64,000 nt of DNA from Emiliania huxleyi CCMP1516 (GCF_000372725.1 NW_005198244.1:1615841-1679840), one strand, 5' to 3'. Shown: positions 32,861 through 44,155, numbered from the stretch's first letter. Numbers and translations are program-made. Notes: generated by a model not told the origin, from the sequence alone.

Positions 32861-35800
32861 TCAGTTGAGCGTCGGCATGCCACCGGGCGACGCGTAGCGC
32901 GACGGGCGGCGCCCGGAAGCGGGGAGGTGGCTCGTCGCGGAGAGGTGGCTCGTGCTCCCGTCGGCTGCGGCGATCGGCTCACCGCTGCTGTCCGACTCGA
33001 GCGAGACGGGGCGCCTCGCGCTGTCCGCGTCGCCGGTGACGGCAAAGATGTTGAACGTGCCGAGCCCCTGACGCCGCCCCCCCTGGCCCTCACCCCCCGC
33101 CGCGGGGCGGAGCTTGGCCACCGCCCCCGAGAAGCTGCTGTCCGAGACGAGGAGGACGAGCAAGACGACGGCCTGCGAGTGCTCGAGCACATTCTCGATT
33201 ACCAGCATCTCGGCAAAGGCGCCTACTCACGGCTCACGGCGTGAAGCGGCGCTGTGGCGGCAGCCCCCCGGCGTGGTCGCACACGCCCGCGACGGCGCTA
33301 TCAAACTCGACCAGCAGCGTGTTGACGCACTGTAGGAAGAAGCGCAGCGTCGCAAAGGCGGCCAGCCCGTGCACGAGGCCGTCGGGCAGCGCGCTCGAGG
33401 CGCGCATCGACGCGGTGAGCGAGGCTCTGCTCGCTCCGCCCGCCGCCCCAGGCGCGACTCCGCCGCACCCCCTCCCGCGAGCCTCGACGTCCGCCGCCGG
33501 GTCGGAGGCGTGGTCGGAGTCGGAGGAGTGGGCGGTGGGCGGCAGCGCTGCGGTCGACCGGCGTGGCGCGTGCGGGCGCGTCGACCCGTAGGCGAAGAGG
33601 CCGCACGATCTGTTCACAGGTAGAGGCGTGAAGAGACGCTTTCACGCCGTGTCGCGGCTGGAGATCCCGTCACGTGAGCAGCAGCAGCACGTTCCACGCG
33701 AGGTTGGGCGCGAGGTGCAGCGTGGCGGGGTCGAGGCGCGGCTTCACCGCGCTGCAGACCTCGTTGAGCGTGTTTGGGTAGACGAGCACGCTCGGCACGG
33801 CGCCGAGGAGCAGGCTCAGCGCGAGGAGGGCGGCGCCTGCCGAGGTGCAGCCGAGCTGTAGCTAAGGTGCAGCCGAGCTGTAGCTAAGGTGCGGGACCAG
33901 GAGGGCGGTGCCTCGGTCTCGCCACGGCGCGGCGGTGGTGTGGAGGAGCTGGAGCGAGAGCAGCAGGAAGCGGCTCGAGTTCTGCAGCCAGCCGAGGAAG
34001 AGCGCCTGCCACAACGGGGTGCGCTCGCGTGAGCTACAAGCTTGGTTGGTCGTGAGATTGGGCCGACAGCGCACCATCGCGGACCAGCCGCGGGACGCGT
34101 TGTACCTGTTCACGGCGGGAGGCGTGAACGGTGTCGATTCACGCGGCGGGCGACGGCCAGCGCGAAGCGTCGCACCGCGAGCAGGGTCCGTCGTCGAGTA
34201 GAGGGCTCATGGCGGCCATCGCCGCCGCGTAGACGACGAGCGTGGCGGCGTAGCAGAGCAGCAGCGCCCTTTGCGGGCCTGCGCCGCCCCAGGCGTCGCG
34301 CAGGGCCAGCCCTCCGAGCGAGGCGAGGCAGAGAGTCTGTTCATAGCGGGACGTGTGAAGAGGCGGATCACGGATCGTTGCCTCGGAGCGAGACGAGGCA
34401 GAGGACCGCGCACGCGAAGGCGGCGAGGGTGGTGGTGAGCTGCACGCGGCTGAGTGTGTCCACCATGGTCTCCTACGGGTGGGGGAGCCTCTCTCGGTCG
34501 CGCTCGGCGGAGCCTCGGAGGTCAATCCACCGTGGCTGTGTCTTTGTCGTGCTCGAGGAGGCGCACCGGCCAACAACCTCGGCCCGTCCCGTCCAATCTC
34601 GTCCAATCTCGGCCAATCTCGGCCAATCTCGGGCAGTCTGTGTCCTCGTCATGCTCCAGGAAGAGCGCCGCCGCGAACATGAGCGGCCCCGCCGCAACCA
34701 GCCCGAGCAAGATCGAGGAGGCGAGCAGCTCGGCACTGGCGGGCGAGTAGCGCATCGCAAAGAGCAGCGGCGCGCTGCTCGTGGGGATCATGCCGTACAG
34801 GAAGCTGAATCCGCGCAGCTCGCGGCCGTCCACGAGCGAGCCTGTCAAAAATCAGCGATGGAGTCGGCAGACACCCGCCGCGCAGCTTCTGACCGTGCAG
34901 GAGAGGAGCCCGCGAGGGCGTACGACACGTACGCGCACACCACCACCTGCCGTGCAACCCGACCGTGTGAAGAGATGGTCGCGCGCATGTGCTGCGGCGT
35001 GGGGTGCGCGGTCAACTGTGCTGCGTGTGTGTGTGTGTGTGCGCGCGACTAGCAGCCCCGCCTTCATCGCCACGAGCAGGCAGCTCACGAGGGAGACGCG
35101 GAGGCCGCGCAGCGAGGTGCCCGTCAGGAAGAGGGCGCACATCCCGAAGGGGGCGGTGAGCAGCTCCAGCAGGTCGGAGAGCGGGTGCGGGAACTCGAGC
35201 CTGCTCACAGTGCACGCCGTAGACGACGTCCACAGCAGGTCGGAAGGAGGGGGGGGGGGGGGGGGGGGCTCGGGCCTCATCTTGCTGTCTCGCAGCGTTA
35301 GCGTCCAGCCAAAGGCGAGCTTGTACGCGAACCTGCCCACACCTCGCGGCGTGAAGACGCGAGCCACGCCGCGAGCCAATGGGCGAGAGGGAGCCAGCGA
35401 GCCCAGCGAGCGTCATGGTGATCACGGGGTTGAGGAGAATGGCGCGCGCCTGCGCACAGGCCGTGGGGTGTGGGGCAGCGCCGTTTACAGCTGCGGTAGG
35501 TCGCGCGAGGGCAGGGAGGCGGAGTTTGGAGGAGAGATGAAGCGCGCCGTGGAGAGGGCCTCTGGCCAGCGCCCTCCGATCAGCGCCGCCTCACTGCTGT
35601 CGCTGCCACCGCCCGCGCGCTCGTCCTTCTTCTTGAGGGCCTCGCCGATGGAGAAGAGGACGGTGACGCCTGCTCCCATTCGTGGACATAACGTGTGGAG
35701 AGCTGCTATCCTACAGCGTCGCAGAGGCAAGAGAGGGCGCTGCTGCCAGGCACAAAGACGGCGGAGCCTACGGGGCGAAGCGTGGAGCATGTCACGGATG

Positions 35801-36621
35801 TGTCCTGGACGGACCTAGTGAGCACAACGCGGCGGCCGATGAGCGCGTTCCCAGCCACGAGCGCATCGGTGTCGACGCCACCTTCGGCCTTGCCGTCTCC
35901 TGTGGAGGCGCCCATGCACGAGGTGACGCGCTATGCGCATAGGCAGAGGCGGGCTTGGCGGAGGGTGCGTGGCGCCATAGAGCGCGTCGACGACGGGGAA
36001 GCCGATGGCAAAGTCGTTGGAGGCCATGGCGAAGGAGGCGAACACGGAGGCGGTCAGGATTCGATCCCCGAGCGTCCGGCGCGGCAGGTAGAAGCACACT
36101 GTGGCCGCAAATGTCAGCCCGACGACGGTGGCCTTGCCGAGGCTGCATGGCGGGATGGAGGCGGGGTGCTGAGCCGATGCGGCGACGGCGGTCGCGAGCG
36201 GGCAGCGAGCGCAAGAGGCTAGGCTCTAAGCTGTTCTAGCGCCACGGGCAGAGGCAGACCTGCAGGCGAGGAGCGTCTGCAGGCTCATTCCCTCCAGCTG
36301 TGCGGTCGCTACCTGCAGGCACGTGCGATGGATGTATCTACAGGCGAGGGCGTGAGAGTGGCTCGGGCCGCCTCGCCGTCTTGAAGATGAGGAGCGGGAA
36401 GACGATCTGGCCGACGAAGAAGCCGAAGCCCTATGAGGGAGGCAATAGGTGAGAGGGAGCCGAATCTAAGCCCTCTCCTTGCCACCTCCTGCGCGCTGCC
36501 GCGCCTTCATGTCACCCTCGCCCGGACTGATGAGGCGGAGCTTAACGCAGGCGAACCCAAGGAAGACGGCCGAGAAGGTGGTGAAGAGCGTGTTGAAGAG
36601 GCGTGAGGCTGCGTCGGCCAT
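32861..36621 (-). CDS. GPR155/LYCHOS-like PIN-type transporter with further membrane segments
   Basis: First exons in phase: 36621-36505, 36430-36377, 36312-36260, then one from 36142 to about 35980. They encode MADAASRLFNTLFTTFSAVF, GFGFFVGQIVFPLLIFKT, VATAQLEGMSLQTLLACSLG, and ATVCFYLPRRTLGDRILTAS followed by FASFAMASNDFAIGFPVVDA. The SNDFA-x-G-x-P pattern is that of GPR155 (ATQSNDFALGYPIVEAL). Later pieces fit in order: GVTVLFSIGEALKKKDE (~35.65 kb), ILLNPVITMTLAGLAGSLSP (~35.42 kb), MCALFLTGTSLRGLRVSLVS (~35.15 kb), FLYGMIPTSSAPLLFAMRYS (~34.8 kb), then more hydrophobic segments to about 33.2 kb and a Ser-rich tail ending at 32861. The exon between 35.98 and 35.70 kb is unresolved. GPR155 is known as a lysosomal cholesterol sensor; the role here is inference. 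Confidence 0.72.
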
Positions 36622-36887
36622 GGGAAGGAGGAGCCACCACAGGCGCGAAAGGGGGTATGAAGAATTTAAACAAGACAACTCTCCCTCACAGCACACAAGG
36701 GGGTATGAAGAAAACCCGTCGCCCCGGACTGGCGCGCACTGGCACTAACACAGGTATACCAGAAGAAAAAATTCGTCGTGGCGTGGTCTGTGCCGTTCCT
36801 CCGCACCCTCCTCGTGCGAAATGTTTTGTTTCTTTCTTTACGCCCAGGTATATGTACCACCACCCTACCACTACCGCTACCGCCGAA

Positions 36888-37304
36888 GACACACACACAT
36901 CATCAGCACGCCGCTCGCATGCGCCGTGTGCGCTGGCGAGGGCGACTGGCCGCGGGTCCCGCCCACAGCGCGAGAGGCAGGCGGCGGCGGAAGAGTCCGC
37001 TGGCGGCGCGGCGTGCCGCGGGGGAGGCGTGGACGCCGCGGCAAGACTTTGCACTGGCGAGCGCGTGCCTCAAGAGGTGTGTCTCACGAAAGGTTAAGAA
37101 TTCTTTTTTAGGAGCCTTGAACTCTTTTTTGAGCTAGCCTTCGATGTTAGGAAACAAAGCAACGACATGGCATCTCGCTCTCGGGCCCCGACAGACATCC
37201 CGCACACCCGCCGCCCCCGCGCGCGCCCCACCCCGGCCGGGAGAAAGGGGAGTGACAGATTGGGACGGCAACAGAACGAGTATCTTGCACTCCATGTGCA
37301 AGAA
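36888..37304. repeat. Inverted-repeat arm, partner of 48651-49070
   Basis: About 417 bases are present in reverse complement just upstream of EEF2 with near identity, from GAAGACACACACATCATCAG to the 13-mer CCATGTGCAAGAA. At 36880 and 37305 the flanks diverge abruptly. The partner abuts EEF2 exon 1, so this arm may be a stray copy of the EEF2 upstream region. Confidence 0.85.
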
Positions 37305-37604
37305 AAAATTAAATATTCTTAGCTTCGCCCTTGACTCCGACGCTGGGGACAGAACCACACCAGTATCAGACCAGAGGGACTGCCCCCCTCCCCCACCTCG
37401 CACCTGCCCTGCTTACACAGGATAGCATGCCCCGAGAGCGGCGACATTTGGCAGGGGTAACCTGGGAAGGAGGTTTGGTTGTGCTTTTTCCTTTTTCCTT
37501 TCCTTTCCGTCGACCGCACCGACTACGGCACAGCCTCCGGCAGCGCCCGGGGCTTGCCGCTTCGCCCAGCACCACTCGCAACAGCTCTCTCGCGCCGCCG
37601 TCTG

Positions 37605-38680
37605 TGGCGATGCGCAAAACATCAACAACGCTGCTCGCAACATGCGTGTCGCGCACTCATTCATGACCGGTCTCAATGTCCCCCCCCCCCTGCGCGCGGG
37701 CCTTCTAGGGACTAGGCCCTATGATAGGCCTATGCATATTGCTTTTTTTCTTCTCAAAACAAGGCCGACGCGCAAAACATCAACAACGCTGCTCGCAACA
37801 TGCGGAGAGAGATTTTTAGCAATACCAAACAACTCTAACACTCACACGTCATTGTTGTTTTAACATGCGTGTCGCGCACTCATTCATGACCGGTCTCAAT
37901 GTCCCACCCCCCTGCGCGCGGGCCTTACCCTTTTTTGCTTTTCGCCTCCCCTGGCTTAGCTCTCAGTCAAGATATTGTGCACATGGGTGGCCTCTACTTA
38001 GGCTGTACGAGGTTTTCCTCTCGCACCCCGTCTGTTTTCCTTTCCTTTCACCCACCCGACCGACCGATCTCTTCGGCGTTACCAGGCGGTAACGGCTTAG
38101 GCTGAACAAGCTTTTCCTCTCGCACCCCGTCTCTTTTCCTTTCCTTTTCGACGTCAGAACTTGTGTGTGAAGTCAAGGCGGGGGGACTCTTCCTCCATCC
38201 TCGAGGTACTCCCACGCCTCTCGGGGTTTTATCTGGTGAGTCAACCCGCCTCGGCGAGACTGCGTCAGCTCGTTAGGCTGAACAAGCTTTTCCTCTCGCA
38301 CCCCGTCTCTTTTCCTTTCCTTTCTGTCGACGCGGTGGGGCGCAGCTAAACAAAGAAACGCGACCGCGACGAGCTCTAATCCTTTCGACCTTTCCTTTTT
38401 GCGTTTCCTCGACGAGGGACCCTCCGCCGCGCCGCCCGGGGCAGCGGCTGCTTCCGCCATGCCCGTGGAGCTACCAGGTCGCACTTAGCTTACCTAGGCT
38501 CCCTAAGGTAGCACGCACGAAAGAATGCATCCCTTTTTCTTTCTAGCGCCGCACACCTCGGGGTCTCTTTTCGCAAGTGCTCGAACGTACCATCCTCCCA
38601 CCCCTCTTCTCGTCGTTAGGCTGATGCAAGCTTTTCCTCTCGCACCCCGTCTCTTTTCCTTTCCTTTCTCTTTTCCTTTC
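37605..38680. repeat. Cluster of short direct repeats
   Basis: A 65-base unit starting CATGCGTGTCGCGCACTCAT occurs at about 37640 and 37863. A 35-base unit with CAAAACATCAACAACGCTGC occurs at about 37613 and 37771. A ~50-base unit, AACAAGCTTTTCCTCTCGCA continuing into TCTTTTCCTTTCC, occurs at about 38102, 38280 and 38626, with a weaker copy at 38010. No gene is supported in 37310-38600. Confidence 0.8.
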
Positions 38681-39242
38681 GCTTTCCTTTATATTTTGTT
38701 TCTTTAAACCGTTTCTTGTACAACCCCGCGTGCTCCGGGTCGGCCCGCCACTCGACGAACTTGCCGTGCTTCACGCGCTCCAGAAAGTCGCCGAACAGCC
38801 CGATCTCGCGATCACGCTTGTCCATCGACCGCACCTCGATGCCCGTGTCCTCGAAGTTGTCCTCCGTGAACTGCAGCATCTGCCGCTCCCACTCGGCTGC
38901 CGCATCGTCGCCCGGGCCGAACTGCTCGCGCCCCGGCACCAACTCGAAGCTCGCCGCACCGCTGGCACCCACGCTGTTCACCGCCACCGTGCGGCGTGCC
39001 CAGCCCTTGTCGGCCAGGCTCTTGCGCCGTTCGTCGTCCACCCCCAGGCCGGAGGACGACTGCGCAGCTCCTTGCACCGCGTGCAAGCGCACGCGGCCAC
39101 ACTTCGACGCGTCCAAGTAAACGCGACCGGCCTCCTCCTCATCCTCGTCGTCGTCTCCGTTCCACTCCTCATCCGAGCTGTCGTCCGGCGCCGCCACCTT
39201 GAGCCGGTCCGGCATCGCGGCGCGGCTCTCGCGACGCGCCAT
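38616..39242 (-). CDS. Acidic hypothetical protein ending in a repeat-derived basic tail
   Basis: A 208-codon frame from an ATG at 39242. It begins MARRESRAAMPDRLKVAAPD, then an acidic run (DSSDEEWNGDDDEDEEEAG), an ordered-looking middle (EWERQMLQFTEDNFEDTGIE, IGLFGDFLERVKHGKFVEWR) and a Lys/Arg tail (YKGKRKEKRKERKRDGVREE). The last ~25 residues are translated from the ~50-base CTTTTCC repeat that occurs three to four times in this region, so the repeat supplies the stop. I do not recognise the family. The ordered middle makes it a reasonable gene. Confidence 0.5.
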   Translation of the reverse strand: MARRESRAAMPDRLKVAAPDDSSDEEWNGDDDEDEEEAGRVYLDASKCGRVRLHAVQGAAQSSSGLGVDDERRKSLADKGWARRTVAVNSVGASGAASFELVPGREQFGPGDDAAAEWERQMLQFTEDNFEDTGIEVRSMDKRDREIGLFGDFLERVKHGKFVEWRADPEHAGLYKKRFKETKYKGKRKEKRKERKRDGVREEKLASA

Positions 39243-39479
39243 GATGCGAGCGGCCGGTGTATCCAGCTCCTCCCTCGCCGCTCATCCAGCGGGGGTCGAC
39301 CAGGTGAAACGGATGAGCGCGCCCTTTTCGGCGCCCTTTTCCCTTAAACCGGACCCTTTTTCTTTCCCCCATTCCTCTTCTCCCTTTTTTTTGCTCTCGG
39401 GGGAGTGTTCTCTCGGCCTGAGGTTTCGTACTAATGACGTCCTTCTTGGCACTTCGGGCGTCGGTTGTGCGTATCTGTT

Positions 39480-41588
39480 GTGTCTTCTGATAAACGCAGT
39501 ATGGAAGATACAAAGAGACGGAGGAGCAACGAGCGCCCTGGCGTGAGCCGAAGACACTCCCTCCGTAGACACTGATCACACACGGGTGGGACAGGGTGGG
39601 TCACAACAACGAGGCACGAGAGCGTGCACGACAGAGCGACGGCGCAGCGTACCGCCGTCCAGCTAAAAAGCGGCGGCCGACGGTTGCTGCGCAAAGTGAT
39701 CAGTTCTAAAATAGGTGCCGGGGCCCAACGGATAGATGAATCCGGGGCACCCTCCGCTCGAATCCCTGGCCGGGGGTTCGAGGTGGCCCCCACCCTGGGG
39801 CCTCCCATCAAAGGGACTGCGGCAGAAGACGCCCAATCTTGCACAAGTGCAAGAACCATACGTCTTCTGATAAACGCAGTATGGAAGATACAAAGAGACG
39901 GAGGAGCAACGAGCGCCCTGGCGTGAGCCGAAGACACTCCCAACTGCGCTCCGTCACCGGTGTCGCGGTCTCCCCCACTGAGGGCGATCTGCGGGGGGGA
40001 GTCGCGCCGCCGGCATGTATCTGTGCAACTGTGTTTTTGCCTTGTCCCGTTTGATGGAGCAAAGTCACGGGCCGCCCGCGCTTGAAGGCGGTCGCGCCAG
40101 GCGCGGGCGGCACTAGTTGCCGGCGATCCGCTTGGGCAGCGCCCACGCTTGCCTCTGGCTGCGTCTCCATAGGTCGCGCGGCCCGAATGCTCGAATTGAA
40201 CGTCTCGCAAGCTGGCGTCGCTCGCGTAGCTGTGGCAGGGCGATCCTCCCTCCGGATGAGGGAGATCTCTAGCCTCCTAACGAGGTTGCCCTCCGGCTGG
40301 CTGTTGCCGACAGCAGTTAACACCTCCGCAGTTGCGTCGGTCGCGCCACAGGTAGAGACGTTGAGCTCGACAAAGTCTTGGTAGTTGTTTCGGGCCATCA
40401 GTCCGACAGGAGAGGGCCAGCGGTCGCCTCCTCGAGCTGCCCATGCCTTCGCCGGTTTGGAGTATCGTCGCCGCCACCACCATGTGCGCCCAGGAAAAGG
40501 AGGGCTCCCCACTGAGGGCGGTCTGCGGGGGGAGCCGAGTCGCACGGAACGACCTCCTGATGGGATCGCCCCTCCTCTGATGTGACCAGCGGCGGCGGCG
40601 AGCGATGCAGCCCCCACGACGGCGCTCCCCATGGGATCGACGCGCGCCGCCGCCGTGAAGACGGGCCCCAAGCAGCGGGTCATGTCAGACAGGGCTGCGA
40701 ACGGGACGTCGGCCGTAGGGTCGCAAAGAGCCCCGACCGTCGCGTACTGCAAGAAGTCGACGGCCTTCGCTTCTGCAGATGGCGCTGGTCCCAAGGGCAC
40801 GATAGCCTCAGAGTACCCCAAATCGCCCCACTGCAGATAGAGCTCGGGCACCGGGATTTGGCGGGAGTGCAGAGCCTGGATGCACACCGTACGGAACGCA
40901 TCCTCATCCACGTGCACCGTGCTGAAAACGCCGAGGTCGGACAAGGCACCGAGGATGCGGCGCCAGGCCGCGGCCAATACGGCCAGCCGCAAGACGCTGA
41001 GCCTGTCAAAGTGGGTGGCCACAGCGGGCTCGGGCTCACTGAAGGCGAGCAGCGCACTGATGGCGACCCACTGCGGAATCTGGACCCACGACGGTTGCAT
41101 CCCCGGAGGAGGAGGGGGCAGCTGGAGGAGGGCCGGATTGCCCACCACAGACCACGGAATGAAGCGCAGGGTAGAGCCTACCACTGTTGAGTCGACGGGT
41201 ATCACCAGTGGCTTTGCGGGATCGGGGTGCTGCTCGGCCGGAATGCTGAGCTCGGCGGCAGTGAGGTCTGGCATCGCGGCGCCGGTCGTCTCGTCGAGGG
41301 CTACCTCTCGACTCTACTCCCGTGTCACAACAACGAGGCACGAGAGCGTGCACGACAGAGCGACGGCGCAGCGTACCGCCGTCCAGCTAAAAAGCGGCGG
41401 CCGACGGTTGCTGCGCAAAGTGATCAGTTCTAAAATAGGTGCCGGGGCCCAACGGATAGATGAATCCGGGGCACCCTCCGCTCGAATCCCTGGCCGGGGG
41501 TTCGAGGTGGCCCCCACCCTGGGGCCTCCCATCAAAGGGACTGCGGCAGAAGACGCCCAATCTTGCACAAGTGCAAGAACCATACGTC
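39480..41588. mobile_element. Composite repeat with ~262-base direct repeats flanking an ORF
   Basis: A 262-base unit at 39601-39862 recurs in the same orientation at 41327-41588 with near identity (TCACAACAACGAGGCACGAG to AGAACCATACGTCT). A second unit of about 83 bases (GTCTTCTGATAAACGCAGTA...) occurs at 39480-39562 and 39863-39945. Between the long repeats lies 1.46 kb. The arrangement resembles a small LTR-like or duplicated element, but the repeat ends are not TG...CA and no reverse transcriptase or integrase motif is visible. Two short copies of CCCCACTGAGGGCG..TCTGCGGGGGGAG lie inside at ~39970 and ~40505. Confidence 0.6.
39808..41274 (-). CDS. ORF inside the 39.5-41.6 kb repeat element
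   Basis: A 488-codon frame, MPDLTAAELSIPAEQHPDPA onward. The first ~220 residues look ordered (VQIPQWVAISALLAFSEPEP, FDRLSVLRLAVLAAAWRRIL, VHVDEDAFRTVCIQALHSRQ, PELYLQWGDLGYSEAIVPLG). A Gly/Ser/Arg-rich linker follows, then ARNNYQDFVELNVSTCGATD. The final part reads into the upstream direct repeat. It could be a gag-like protein of the element or an unrelated gene; I see no zinc knuckle, protease or polymerase motif. Confidence 0.4.
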   Translation of the reverse strand: MPDLTAAELSIPAEQHPDPAKPLVIPVDSTVVGSTLRFIPWSVVGNPALLQLPPPPPGMQPSWVQIPQWVAISALLAFSEPEPAVATHFDRLSVLRLAVLAAAWRRILGALSDLGVFSTVHVDEDAFRTVCIQALHSRQIPVPELYLQWGDLGYSEAIVPLGPAPSAEAKAVDFLQYATVGALCDPTADVPFAALSDMTRCLGPVFTAAARVDPMGSAVVGAASLAAAAGHIRGGAIPSGGRSVRLGSPRRPPSVGSPPFPGRTWWWRRRYSKPAKAWAARGGDRWPSPVGLMARNNYQDFVELNVSTCGATDATAEVLTAVGNSQPEGNLVRRLEISLIRREDRPATATRATPACETFNSSIRAARPMETQPEASVGAAQADRRQLVPPAPGATAFKRGRPVTLLHQTGQGKNTVAQIHAGGATPPRRSPSVGETATPVTERSWECLRLTPGRSLLLRLFVSSILRLSEDVWFLHLCKIGRLLPQSL

Positions 41589-41864
41589 TAATTCCCCCGG
41601 TAATGTGTTACGGGTATCGTTCGCTGAGTGGACACCTACCTCTAGACCATCATCCTACTCTGCTTACTTCGGCCGTCGGCCGCTCGGTGGTCGAGTGGCT
41701 TCCGGATCGAATCGGCAGCTTTGACCCTTATAATTTTTTTCACACCTGAGCGGGCCCAATTTTGCTCAGATGCACCTCCGAATTCGAAATCGCGTCCTCA
41801 CGCTTAGCGCTTGGTGTGCGTCCGTTTTTCGTCACGGGTGTGCGAGAAGGTTTTTTGCTTCTCT

Positions 41865-42668
41865 CCATGTGCAAGAACGCAGGGTAAATGTAAGCCGGAT
41901 GGCTCACAGGCCACCTCTTGCGCCCCGACTGACCGATCTACCGCACTGATCACTTCCACCCCCTCGCTCCCAACCCATCCACCTCGCCCCGGGCCGCGCC
42001 GCGCAATCTCGGGCGATCTCGCGCAATCTCGGGCGATCTCGGGGCCGCGCCGCGCCATCTCGGGCGATCTCGGAGCGTCGCTCGCGCGGCGGCACACCTG
42101 CTCAAAAAAAGGAAGGGCCCGGTTGGAGCCACCGACGGGGCTCACATGCTCACTCGCGGTGCGCCGCCTCACTCTCTGCGCCACTTTTGAGGCGTTGGCG
42201 AGGGCCGGTGAGGCGGCGCCCCGCGCGGCGCGTTCATCGCGCCACTCTTTTTGCCCTTTGCCCCCTCAACAAGAGAGAGAGAGAGTCTGTGAGAGCTGAG
42301 AGAGGCCGCCCTCAGTGTCAGACGTGTCACACAGAGCGCACAAGCGAGCTGCGAGGGCAGAGCCAGCGAGGCCACACCGTGGCAACATTAAAAGCACATG
42401 TAATGCAGCACCGCCCAATACCGCGCGCACCCTCCTCGATCGAGGTGTTTCAGGAGGAGCTCAGGCGGTGTGTCTAGGCTACGACTCGCTTCACAGGAGA
42501 CAGGCTGTTGACAGGACCACGGCGTGCAATGCCCACATCAAGCTCCACCCCGACCTCACGACTCGTTTCTAGTCCCTCTTCTCTTGACCCCGCGTGCAGG
42601 TGACTGCGGCGACGAGCGCGGCCACTCCGAGGAGGATGGGAGGAATCCCCTGGTCCTCGTCCTGCACT
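41865..42668. repeat. Inverted-repeat arm, partner of 47931-48664
   Basis: This arm matches the reverse complement of 47931-48664 through most of its length, apart from a ~55-base insertion after GGGTAAATG and small indels. It includes CGATCTCGGGC-type repeats (41999-42080), an AG-rich patch and the last ~100 bases of the DoxX-like coding region. Its left end carries the 13-mer CCATGTGCAAGAA also found at the end of the 36888-37304 arm. Confidence 0.85.
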
Positions 42669-42979
42669 GCGATATGCCCGTGCGCAACCGCTCCCATCAG
42701 GATCGCGACACAGACTAGCGTGAACTGCGGGACGATCCGCAGGAGCCATATGTCGAGCAGCGCAAGAATCTTGCAGATGCCGACCGCGCTGAGAAGATGC
42801 GGCTTTGGCACCCCGTAAAAATCCTCTGCCCACATGAACTTGTCCAGCCCCGAGCCACCATTCGCACGGGCGAGTGCGGGAGGGAGCTCGACCACTCCGA
42901 GACCCGCAGCTAGCATCAGCGGCCCGGTGAGGAGAGGGAGTGTCGCGACAATCTTCGTGATCGTGTGGAGGAGGGGCAT
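42569..42979 (-). CDS. DoxX-like small membrane protein
   Basis: A 136-residue frame from an ATG at 42979, starting MPLLHTITKIVATLPLLTGP. Four hydrophobic segments (ATLPLLTGPLMLAAGLGVV, LLSAVGICKILALLDIWLL, FTLVCVAILMGAVAHGHIAV, ILLGVAALVAAVTC) and the KPHLLSAVGICKILALL segment after the first loop fit the DoxX-like/TMEM35-like fold. The usual length is 110-150. It may extend upstream through another exon. The last ~100 bases are duplicated in inverted orientation at 47931-48035, where the same final residues VAALVAAVTCTRGQEKRD are preserved. Confidence 0.6.
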   Translation of the reverse strand: MPLLHTITKIVATLPLLTGPLMLAAGLGVVELPPALARANGGSGLDKFMWAEDFYGVPKPHLLSAVGICKILALLDIWLLRIVPQFTLVCVAILMGAVAHGHIAVQDEDQGIPPILLGVAALVAAVTCTRGQEKRD

Positions 42980-43639
42980 GCCGGAGAGCCCACAGCGACC
43001 CGTCGCCGGCTTCTTCAAGAAGTTTGTGGCGCTGCGCCCGTGCTTCAATTCTTTTGTTAAATTCGTTTTCATACCTCTTCGACCCTTGTTCAATGGATCA
43101 TGCCACCTCTCAAGCCTGGGCAGACCGCGCCGACGATCATGCGATTTTGTGGACGGCGCTCTTGAGCCATACTGGTTCGAATGCGGCGCCACTCGAATCG
43201 GCACTGGCGAACTCGAGCCGTGCCGCATCGCGAGATCGTTGTAGCACGGTCGCCGTCCATCCGCGAGCCTGTAGGTGATGGCGGGACCCGGGACGGCGCA
43301 GTGTTTGTGGCACTCGGCAGGAGGCACCCGCGGCACGGCCCCGCAGTCGGCTCTCGCGGGCTGCGGAACCGGCCCCAGAAGGGGACGGTCCGGGCGAGTG
43401 TGGCAGCTCCTGCGCTAGTATGGGCACCCTCTATCATAGCACTACTGATCCTGGTCATTAGAGCTGCCAGGGATAGCGTCAGGAGCTGGTACGAGTCAAA
43501 ACCCCTCATATTTGAGACATCATGTCCCATATACTCGCACAACGAGCCCCTTGGACCAATCCGGACGACCATGCTCCATGTGGACGAGTTGGCACATGGC
43601 AGCGCCTGTGGGGGGCGCTGGGCACATCCCCCTCCCATC

Positions 43640-44120
43640 TGCATTATGCCAGTGCGATTTCTTTTATAGCCTGTGTTGGTGGGCGGACCTGCCTGCTGCC
43701 TCGCGATCGTCCCACCCTCATCGTCCATCACTCGTCCCGTGTTGGCCTCTGCCACGTCGCTCTCCTCGGCCTCGTTCTGCGATACTGCGATGACGCCGAC
43801 GCCTGCCGAGCCCTTCCTTGCTCTCGCGGCTTCTCTCGCCTCTCGGCGTAACTCCGCTCTCCTCACAGCAACCAGCGTATCTGTGTTGTCGGGTCCTCCA
43901 GTTTGCAAAAGTAACTTAAAGACAAAAATCTCTCTCCAAGTGCTCCAAGAGCAAGACCAAGTGCTCTCCCAGTTTGTCGAGCTCTCCTTCCTCGAATTGG
44001 CTCGAAAGGAACCACCCTTTCTGACTGTGGCACTGCTCCCACTCCGATCATGTGCCGCCAATACATACATGAACATGTCGTTGCTCAGCCTCATCAGGTT
44101 CAGGAGAAGCAGCAGAATTC
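43640..44120 (-). repeat. Copy 1 of a three-copy coding repeat (WRxMIGVG family)
   Basis: Minus-strand sequence encodes MYWRHMIGVGA and, further on, RRAELRREAREAARARKGSA and SQNEAEESDVAEA. The same protein segments occur at 46.6-47.1 kb and 55.0-55.6 kb. This copy is interrupted by a fragment with CTCCAAGTGCTCCAAG (at ~43937), which breaks the frame. It looks like a degraded copy. Confidence 0.6.
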
Positions 44121-44155
44121 GAGCAGCAGCAGGAGAGAGGGGGGGGGGGGGGGAG

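Noticed and set aside
39480-41588. Intact LTR retrotransposon
   Set aside because: No polymerase, RNase H, integrase or protease motif and no TG...CA repeat ends; kept only as an unclassified element.
41668-41745. Possible tRNA-like sequence (TGGTCGAGTGG near GGATCGAATCGG, then a T run)
   Set aside because: The A-box-like and B-box-like words are only a few bases apart and no cloverleaf can be drawn; at most a truncated SINE trace.
42569-43336. A 255-codon version of the DoxX-like gene starting at 43336
   Set aside because: The added N-terminus is Arg/His-rich without domain character and overlaps repeat-like sequence; the ATG at 42979 opens directly into the membrane domain.
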